Assembly: GCA_964370825.1 (NCBI GenBank)
Contig: CAYJKY010000014.1
Location: forward strand, 1 to 64,000
Direction of reading: 5' to 3'
DNA: 64,000 nt
Source of the DNA: CAYJBH01 sp964370825
GTDB taxonomy: Bacteria; Bacillota; Clostridia; Oscillospirales; Ruminococcaceae
In this document: in pieces, positions 58,828 through 64,000 of the stretch
Layout of the letters: each line of letters starts with the position of its first letter
Numbering within the stretch: position 1 is the first letter of the stretch
Notes under the pieces: model-generated
Seen by the model: the letters and a program-made list of their open reading frames with translations, nothing else
What the model was told of the DNA's origin: nothing
Databases searched by the model: none
Made by a program: the position numbers and the translations under genes

Positions 58828-59394
58828 TTAAAATCCTCCTTCGGTCATTTTTTCTCTTAATTTTTTTATTGCTCTGTGGTACTTCGACAGTACCGTCGGA
58901 ATCGGTATTTCCATAAATGTCGCTATCTCTCGATGTTTAAATCCGGCAACAGTATGTAATACAACTATTTGATGTTCTTCCTGTGAAAGTGAGTTCATAC
59001 ATTCGCTAAGTATTGCTCGTTCGTCCGGCAACAGATCCTGTGAGGCTTCCAAAAACGGTTCATAATCTTCTACCGGCACCGTCTTTTTTTGTTGTCTCAT
59101 TCGCATAAAACATAGATTTTTTGTAATGGTCAGTATCCATGCCATAGGTTTTCCGTGTGATTTATAGCTTCCGGCCGAGCTGTAGAGGCTGATATAACAG
59201 TCCTGCATCACATCCTCGGCATCGTCTGCATTTTTTAAAAGGGAGAGTGCATAGGAATATACGGAGGTTTTTGTCTTATTGTAGAGCAGTTCAAGTGCCG
59301 ACCGGTCACCCTGCGCTATCTCTGCTATACAATTATCTAAAAAATCATCCTTATTCCTTGTTCCGGTTAATGACGTCAAACAAAAAAGCAACAT
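58828..59394 (-). CDS. ECF-type RNA polymerase sigma factor
   Basis: In this 188-residue protein, region 2 reads YSYALSLLKNADDAEDVMQDCYISLYSSAGSYKSHGKPMAWILTITKNLCFMRMR, and region 4 LSQEEHQIVVLHTVAGFKHREIATFMEIPIPTVLSKYHRAIKKLRE. No anti-sigma domain is attached. GGGAGAAG precedes the ATG. The next gene, one base away, is its RsgI-like anti-sigma factor. Target promoters are unknown. Confidence 0.93.
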   Translation of the reverse strand: MLLFCLTSLTGTRNKDDFLDNCIAEIAQGDRSALELLYNKTKTSVYSYALSLLKNADDAEDVMQDCYISLYSSAGSYKSHGKPMAWILTITKNLCFMRMRQQKKTVPVEDYEPFLEASQDLLPDERAILSECMNSLSQEEHQIVVLHTVAGFKHREIATFMEIPIPTVLSKYHRAIKKLREKMTEGGF

Positions 59395-59473
59395 GTTTTC
59401 TTCTCCCTTTCACTAAGTTAATGCAGCTGTAAGCTACTTTATTGCATCAATATATAAAAAAACTTTATTTTTA

Positions 59474-59502
59474 TTTACAAAAACATCTGTAAGTGGTACT
59501 AT
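59474..59502 (+). promoter_or_regulatory. Candidate promoter of the YfcC-amidohydrolase-proA operon
   Basis: TTTACA (59474-59479), 17-base spacer, TACTAT (59497-59502), 33 bases before the permease start. A small TTACA/TGTAA dyad overlaps the -35. Confidence 0.5.
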
Positions 59503-59535
59503 TTAAACTATATTATATATGAAGGAGGGGTACAA

Positions 59536-60939
59536 ATGCAAGAAAATAAAAAAACAACCGTAAAAGAAGGATTACACCCGTTGATTCTCATAGCCGCAAT
59601 AGCCCTTGTTGTTATGGTATTAACCTACATAATTCCCGCAGGTAGCTATGAGCGTGCTGTAGACCCTACCACAGGAAGAGAAAGTGTGGTTGCAGACAGT
59701 TTTCAGTTTGTCGAGCAAACGCCAGTCAGCTTTTGGGATTTTCTCCAATCCTTCCACAAAGGTTTTAGTGGTGCCGCAAGTATCGCAGGTTTTCTTCTGT
59801 TAATCGGCGGTGGGTTTGGAATCGTTAACAGCACCGGTGCTATAGAAGCATTGATGGCTAAGATAATACTCAAGTTCAAGTCCAGTCGTGGTCAGGAGGT
59901 TTTAATTTTTCTTCTGCTTGCCTTCTTTGCACTTTGTGGAGCGGTATTTGGCATGTCGATGGAGTCGCTTGTATTCGCACCGTTTCTCATCAGTCTTATG
60001 ATTGCGTTAAAATACGACGCACTTCTTGGTATCGCCCTTCCGGTGGTAGGCACAAACATCGGGTACGGCGCGGCATTTATCAACCCGTTTAATATAGGCA
60101 TTGCGCAGGAAATTGCCGGTCTCACCTATCTTTCAGGCATGTGGTTCAGGATAATTTTTTTCGTGGTAAGCCTACTTGTTGCAGGAGCTTTTGTTATAAG
60201 CTATGCAAGAAAAATAAAGAAAAACCCGGAAAAATCATTAACCTTCGGGATAAAATACAATTTTCCCGACGTTAAAAATCCGGAATCGGTTGTAATGACA
60301 AAGCGTCATATTGCTGTTCTTGCAGTTTTTGTCGCCTCTATTGCCGTACTTATCTACGGTGCAATGTTTTTAAGTTTTTTCATGACCCAAAGTGCGACGA
60401 TATTCCTTGTAATGGGTATAGTTGCCGGTATTGTATACGGAATGAAGCCAAACGGAATTGCACGTGCATTTGTGGATGGAAGTAAGGACATGGTCTTAGC
60501 GGCGATTCTCGTTGCCTTTGCCAATGCTATAGTTGTGGTTCTTAACTCAGGAATGATTATGGACACCATTATCTACTACAGCACATTACCGTTGATGGCT
60601 GCGTCCCCCTCGATTTCCGCAGGGCTGATGGTGATTGTTCAAACACTTATTAACGTACTTATTAACTCCGGTTCGGGACAGGCTGTTGTTGCAATGCCTC
60701 TTATGGTGCCTATCGCCGATTTACTGGATGTTAACCGTCAGGTAGCTGTGCTTGCCTACCAGATAGGCGACGGTTTCTCCAACATGTTCTGGTTCACCTC
60801 GGGTCTGCTTATGAGCGGTCTCGGAATACTTAAGATAAGCTATGTGAGCTGGTTAAAGTTTATCGGAAAAATATTTGGAACTCTGCTGATTATCGGTATA
60901 ATATTCACGGTAGTAGCACAACTTATCAACCTCGCATAG
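59536..60939 (+). CDS. YfcC family permease
   Basis: This 467-residue membrane protein has about 12 helices. LTYIIPAGSYERAVDPTTGRE, GGGFGIVNSTGAIEALM and GTNIGYGAAFINPFNIGIAQEIAGL are YfcC signatures (DcuC/ArcD-related). The family is thought to move amino acids, short peptides or related anions. GAAGGAGGGG precedes the ATG. It is followed nine bases later by an amidohydrolase gene, which suggests import and then hydrolysis of an amide or peptide. Confidence 0.88.
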   Translation: MQENKKTTVKEGLHPLILIAAIALVVMVLTYIIPAGSYERAVDPTTGRESVVADSFQFVEQTPVSFWDFLQSFHKGFSGAASIAGFLLLIGGGFGIVNSTGAIEALMAKIILKFKSSRGQEVLIFLLLAFFALCGAVFGMSMESLVFAPFLISLMIALKYDALLGIALPVVGTNIGYGAAFINPFNIGIAQEIAGLTYLSGMWFRIIFFVVSLLVAGAFVISYARKIKKNPEKSLTFGIKYNFPDVKNPESVVMTKRHIAVLAVFVASIAVLIYGAMFLSFFMTQSATIFLVMGIVAGIVYGMKPNGIARAFVDGSKDMVLAAILVAFANAIVVVLNSGMIMDTIIYYSTLPLMAASPSISAGLMVIVQTLINVLINSGSGQAVVAMPLMVPIADLLDVNRQVAVLAYQIGDGFSNMFWFTSGLLMSGLGILKISYVSWLKFIGKIFGTLLIIGIIFTVVAQLINLA

Positions 60940-60948
60940 GAGTGTAGA

Positions 60949-62082
60949 ATGCTTTTTAAAAATGCTAATGTTTTTATAGACGGTAGTTTTGTTTTAACCG
61001 ATCTATCGGTAAGCAAAGAAAAAATCTCAACCATCTCGGGCGATGATATAGTTATCGACTGTAGTGGCAAATTCATTATTCCCGGTCTCTTTGACTGCCA
61101 TATACATCTATTTTCCGATCCTTTCACATGGGACAGGCAGGGAATGCTCGACCGCTCACAAAAACAGCTTATTGAAACCGCAGGAAACAACATGCGGATT
61201 TTACAGAATGCCGGAGTAACCTTCTTCAGGGATTGCGGAGGATATAGAGGATACGAGTTTGAGCTTGCACACTCTGAAAACCTACCGGATTACATGCTGT
61301 GTGGTTCTGCGCTCTGTATAACCGGTGGACACTGCTACTGGTCCAACCACGAATGTGACGGTGCGGACGGATTTGTTAAGGGAGCACGTGAGGAAATTAG
61401 AAAAGGTGCTGATTTTATAAAGCTGATGTTAACCGGAGGTTTTGCACGCAAAAGCATGGGAGTAAATCACACCGCGCCAAGCTGCCCTGTTCAGATGTCG
61501 TCTGCCGAAATAGCGGCAGTGACAGAAGAGTGTCACCGCAGAGGGTATCGCATCTCGGCACATTGCGTGGGAATTGATGGTATCAGAGAGGCAATTAATG
61601 CCGGCATAGACTCTATTGAGCATGGTCAATTTTTCGACACCTCGGATGCTGAAATCCCAACTCTTCTCGAACAGATGAAGGCAAAGAGCATGACTGTGGT
61701 TCCAACCATGGCGGCGTATTACAAAAATTACAACAAAAAGGATGTCGCCGACCAGTACCGCTATGTCGACGAATCGTTGATGTTGTATCACAATGCAGGT
61801 GTGAAGATCGCACTTGGTACCGATGCTGGCTGTCCACAGGTTGGCTATGACTCAGCAATAACAGAGCTTTTACATATAATAGACGCAGGAGTATCGGTTA
61901 CCGATGCTATAACATATGCAACCGCAACAAGCGCTGAGTTGCTTGGTGTTGAGGATGAGTATGGTAAGCTACTGCCAAATTATTACGCTGATTTAGTTAT
62001 TTTTGAAGGAGATGCAGAGCATAACATACCGATTTTTAATGAAATCACAGCGGTATATAAAAAAGGAGTCTGTGTTAAATAA
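60949..62082 (+). CDS. Metal-dependent amidohydrolase
   Basis: In this 377-residue protein, the N-terminal beta-domain leads to IPGLFDCHIHLF (HxH metal pair). KLMLTGGF supplies the probable carboxylated lysine, followed by SAHCVG, IEHGQF and LGTDAGCPQVGY (last aspartate ligand). This layout matches imidazolonepropionase/prolidase-like amidohydrolases that split amide or Xaa-Pro/Arg bonds. With the permease and proA beside it, a proline- or glutamate-yielding substrate is possible, but not shown. Confidence 0.88.
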   Translation: MLFKNANVFIDGSFVLTDLSVSKEKISTISGDDIVIDCSGKFIIPGLFDCHIHLFSDPFTWDRQGMLDRSQKQLIETAGNNMRILQNAGVTFFRDCGGYRGYEFELAHSENLPDYMLCGSALCITGGHCYWSNHECDGADGFVKGAREEIRKGADFIKLMLTGGFARKSMGVNHTAPSCPVQMSSAEIAAVTEECHRRGYRISAHCVGIDGIREAINAGIDSIEHGQFFDTSDAEIPTLLEQMKAKSMTVVPTMAAYYKNYNKKDVADQYRYVDESLMLYHNAGVKIALGTDAGCPQVGYDSAITELLHIIDAGVSVTDAITYATATSAELLGVEDEYGKLLPNYYADLVIFEGDAEHNIPIFNEITAVYKKGVCVK

Positions 62083-62100
62083 CAGACGGAAAGGAATAAA

Positions 62101-63342
62101 ATGTCGGAATTAAAAACTGCCTGCCTTTCGGCGAAAAATTCTCTCGGTGTATTACAATCAACCTCTCACACATTGAGGTGCGAAGTCATTACCGAGCTTG
62201 CCGAGCTTATGGTGAGTAATACATCGTATCTGTTGCAGGAAAATGAAAAGGATGTACTCGCATCGAAAAACAATAACCGCCCCGCCTCGATGGTCGACAG
62301 GTTAACCTTAACAAAAGAGAGAATAATCGGTATATCCGAATCTCTAAAGAAAGTTGCTGCATTACAGGATCCCCTCGGTCACAGCACCGGGCATCTACAT
62401 CCCAACGGTATGAGGATTAACAAGATCACTGTGCCGCTCGGACTTATTGCAGTTATATATGAAAGCCGTCCGAATGTGACCGCAGACATTGCTGCGCTTG
62501 CAATTAAAACGGGGAACGGGGCCATTCTACGTGGTGGTAGCGAGGCAATAAACACGAATCTCGCAATTCACAGCCTAATATGTAGGTCGCTGATAAAATT
62601 CAACCTTCCTCAGGAGTTGATATATCTTGTACGCGACACCTCAAGGTCGACAGCGGACGAGCTGCTGACTCTTCGAGGATATATCGACATATTAATTCCA
62701 AGGGGTGGGGCATCGTTAATACAGCATACTGTAAACAACTCCAAGGTTCCGGTTATCGAGACCGGAGCCGGAATATGCCACATTTATGTTGACAGCACCG
62801 CAGATATCGAAATGGCTCTAAATATTTTGGAAAATGCAAAAACCCACAGACCATCGGTATGCAATGCCGCCGAAACATTGCTCTGCCATGGTGATATCGC
62901 CAAAGAATTTCTACCCTTAGCAAAAAAACGATTGGATAGCCACGGGGTTATATGGCACGGTTGCAGTGATACGGTAGATATTTTAAGCGATATAAGTCCG
63001 GCATGTGATGACGATTTTTCCACCGAATATAATGACCTGGAAATAAACTGTAGGGTGGTAAACAACATTGACGAGGCTGTTGCGCATATAGCACGATTTG
63101 GCACGTTACATAGCGAGGCAATAGTAACCACCGACATGAAAAAAGCGAAGGAGTTCACCTCAAAGGTTGATGCTGCCGTTGTATATGTAAATGCCTCGAC
63201 AAGATTTACCGATGGTGAAGAGTTTGGGCTCGGTGCAGAGATCGGTATTTCCACCCAAAAACTCCTCCCCAGAGGCCCAATGGGGCCGGACGCACTTACC
63301 ACAATAAAATATGTCGTGGAAGGTGACGGGCAGGTTAGATAG
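62101..63342 (+). CDS. proA: Gamma-glutamyl phosphate reductase
   Basis: This 413-residue aldehyde-dehydrogenase-like enzyme has VIYESRPNVTADIAALAIKTGNGAILRGGSEA, the catalytic cysteine in RPSVCNAAETLLCH, and GAEIGISTQKLLPRGPMGPDALTT at the end. It reduces gamma-glutamyl phosphate to glutamate semialdehyde in proline synthesis. proB is not in the window; proA is instead downstream of a permease and an amidohydrolase. AAAGGAA precedes the ATG. Confidence 0.95.
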   Translation: MSELKTACLSAKNSLGVLQSTSHTLRCEVITELAELMVSNTSYLLQENEKDVLASKNNNRPASMVDRLTLTKERIIGISESLKKVAALQDPLGHSTGHLHPNGMRINKITVPLGLIAVIYESRPNVTADIAALAIKTGNGAILRGGSEAINTNLAIHSLICRSLIKFNLPQELIYLVRDTSRSTADELLTLRGYIDILIPRGGASLIQHTVNNSKVPVIETGAGICHIYVDSTADIEMALNILENAKTHRPSVCNAAETLLCHGDIAKEFLPLAKKRLDSHGVIWHGCSDTVDILSDISPACDDDFSTEYNDLEINCRVVNNIDEAVAHIARFGTLHSEAIVTTDMKKAKEFTSKVDAAVVYVNASTRFTDGEEFGLGAEIGISTQKLLPRGPMGPDALTTIKYVVEGDGQVR

Positions 63343-63467
63343 TCCAAAAAATCATATTTGAACGAGCTTTTCGTCTTAACATTTACAGGCCGCTTGCATA
63401 CCAATTGACTATGATATTGCGACAGATTTGTCATTGTTCACAAAAATTTCAAATAACGATCAAACTA

Positions 63468-63496
63468 TTGACAACAAATGATTAATAACTTATAAT
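63468..63496 (+). promoter_or_regulatory. Consensus sigma-A promoter of the solute-binding protein gene
   Basis: TTGACA (63468-63473), 17-base spacer, TATAAT (63491-63496): both hexamers are perfect. The transcript would have a leader of about 150 bases. The 308-base gap after proA is otherwise filled by the structured leader described next. Confidence 0.85.
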
Positions 63497-63500
63497 AAAT

Positions 63501-63577
63501 AAAACCCTGTGTTAAAACATACGTTTTTCGACAAATTTTGTGCCAACAAAATCATCGAATGTGTTAAAGCGGGTTTT
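63501..63577 (+). other. Structured 5' leader before the solute-binding protein gene
   Basis: AAAACCC (63501-63507) can close on GGGTTTT (63571-63577). Inside, TTCGA/TCGAA and a perfect ATTTTGT-GCCA-ACAAAAT hairpin (63535-63552) stack on the same axis, and TGTGTTAAA occurs twice. A strong AAGGAGG follows at about 63587 without an obvious reading frame. It may be a regulatory RNA or a repressor-binding region; no known riboswitch is recognised. Confidence 0.4.
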
Positions 63578-63650
63578 AAAAATATAAAGGAGGTTATATT
63601 TTAAGCTAAGAGATTTTTAAGACGACATTACAGAAAGGACGTAGGAAACA

Positions 63651-64000
63651 ATGAAAAAAGTACTCAGTTTACTTATCGCACTAACATTGGTATTATCACT
63701 GTTTGCAGGTTGTAGTTCTACCGACGAAGGCGTCGATACACCCGATTCTACAGCTGATGCAACATCTGAAACACCAAGCACTGAAGATGATGAAGCTCCT
63801 TCCGGAGAAAAGGTACAGGTAGAATTGTGGGGTGTTAACACCTTAACAATCGGTTCCGGTAATGAGGAAATGATTGCCGCTTTTAACGAGATGAGTGATA
63901 CCATTGAGATTGTTGCTGAATCTACACCAAACGCTCCGGGATATGAGACTCAGGACCTGACAAAACTTACAGCGGCTATTGCAGCAGGCGATGCGCCCGA
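63651..64000 (+). CDS. Extracellular solute-binding lipoprotein (family 1 type), truncated by window end
   Basis: Only the first 116 codons are present. A signal peptide with lipobox ends at C21 (LFAGC), followed by a Thr/Ser/Asp/Glu linker to about residue 55, then VQVELWGVNTLTIGSGNEEMIAAFNEM and LTKLTAAIAAGDAPD. This is the usual start of ABC sugar-binding proteins, in which the last segment contacts the ligand. Permease genes would be expected beyond the window. GTAGGAAACA precedes the ATG. Confidence 0.85.
   Translation, partial: MKKVLSLLIALTLVLSLFAGCSSTDEGVDTPDSTADATSETPSTEDDEAPSGEKVQVELWGVNTLTIGSGNEEMIAAFNEMSDTIEIVAESTPNAPGYETQDLTKLTAAIAAGDAP

Overview
The window reads as the chromosome of an endospore-forming, low-to-moderate GC member of the Clostridia, probably of the Oscillospiraceae/Ruminococcaceae type. 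The evidence is spoIIE, a yabM-mazG-hup-rqcP block, rqcH, Shine-Dalgarno-led genes with many TTG/GTG starts, ferredoxin-dependent 2-oxoacid metabolism (iorAB), DUF2325, DUF3793 and DUF6110 proteins, and no respiratory chain genes. No prophage, insertion sequence, CRISPR array or rRNA operon is visible. There is one tRNA, tRNA-Arg(TCT).

Region 1 (about 1-18,800) is an accessory iron/metal-handling region. It holds an AraC-phosphotransferase fusion and a GNAT enzyme, then a DUF2325-DUF3793-flavodoxin-small AraC operon and a DUF6110/P-type ATPase/26-residue microprotein unit. These are followed by a four-gene siderophore-type ABC importer in yclNOPQ order, an ECF transporter (MptD-type S, T, fused double ATPase), a divergent AraC regulator, a TetR regulator and a pair of exporter-fold ABC proteins resembling YbtPQ/IrtAB or the partners of the streptococcal SiaFGH haem ECF system. 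Seven copies of one dyad, GTTAG-N6-CTAAC, sit at or next to the promoters of this region. They define a local regulon with a DtxR/IdeR-like operator. The regulator itself is not in the window.

Region 2 (18,800-33,200) is mostly metabolic and housekeeping: aldo/keto reductase-cyclophilin-iorA-iorB (minus strand), a TVP38 membrane protein, a lone PTS IIA protein, the YmfF/YmfH M16 pair linked to EF-P modification, lgt-trmK-nif3-rqcH, and a GH2 glycosidase.

Region 3 (33,300-48,100) carries a DUF2087 regulator, GNAT and ChbG-like enzymes, galE, a ROK protein with a large extra N-terminal domain, a uridine-kinase-like protein, the yabM/mazG/hup/rqcP block ending in tRNA-Arg, a nitroreductase-AzlCD operon, an NSS-type sodium symporter and a DM13 lipoprotein.

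Region 4 (48,100-64,000) carries a second small lipoprotein, NUDIX, pncB, a DacF-type carboxypeptidase, pyrophosphatase, a GT2 enzyme, spoIIE, an M18 aminopeptidase, an ECF sigma factor with an RsgI-like anti-sigma factor ending in a roughly 100-residue Asp-rich tail, a YfcC permease-amidohydrolase-proA operon, and the start of a sugar-type solute-binding lipoprotein behind a structured leader.

Most notable are the GTTAG-N6-CTAAC regulon, a probable ATC start codon on its first siderophore permease, the untracked 26-codon gene after the P-type ATPase, and the Asp-tailed anti-sigma factor. Functions are assigned from protein family recognition and sequence motifs only; no database search was run.
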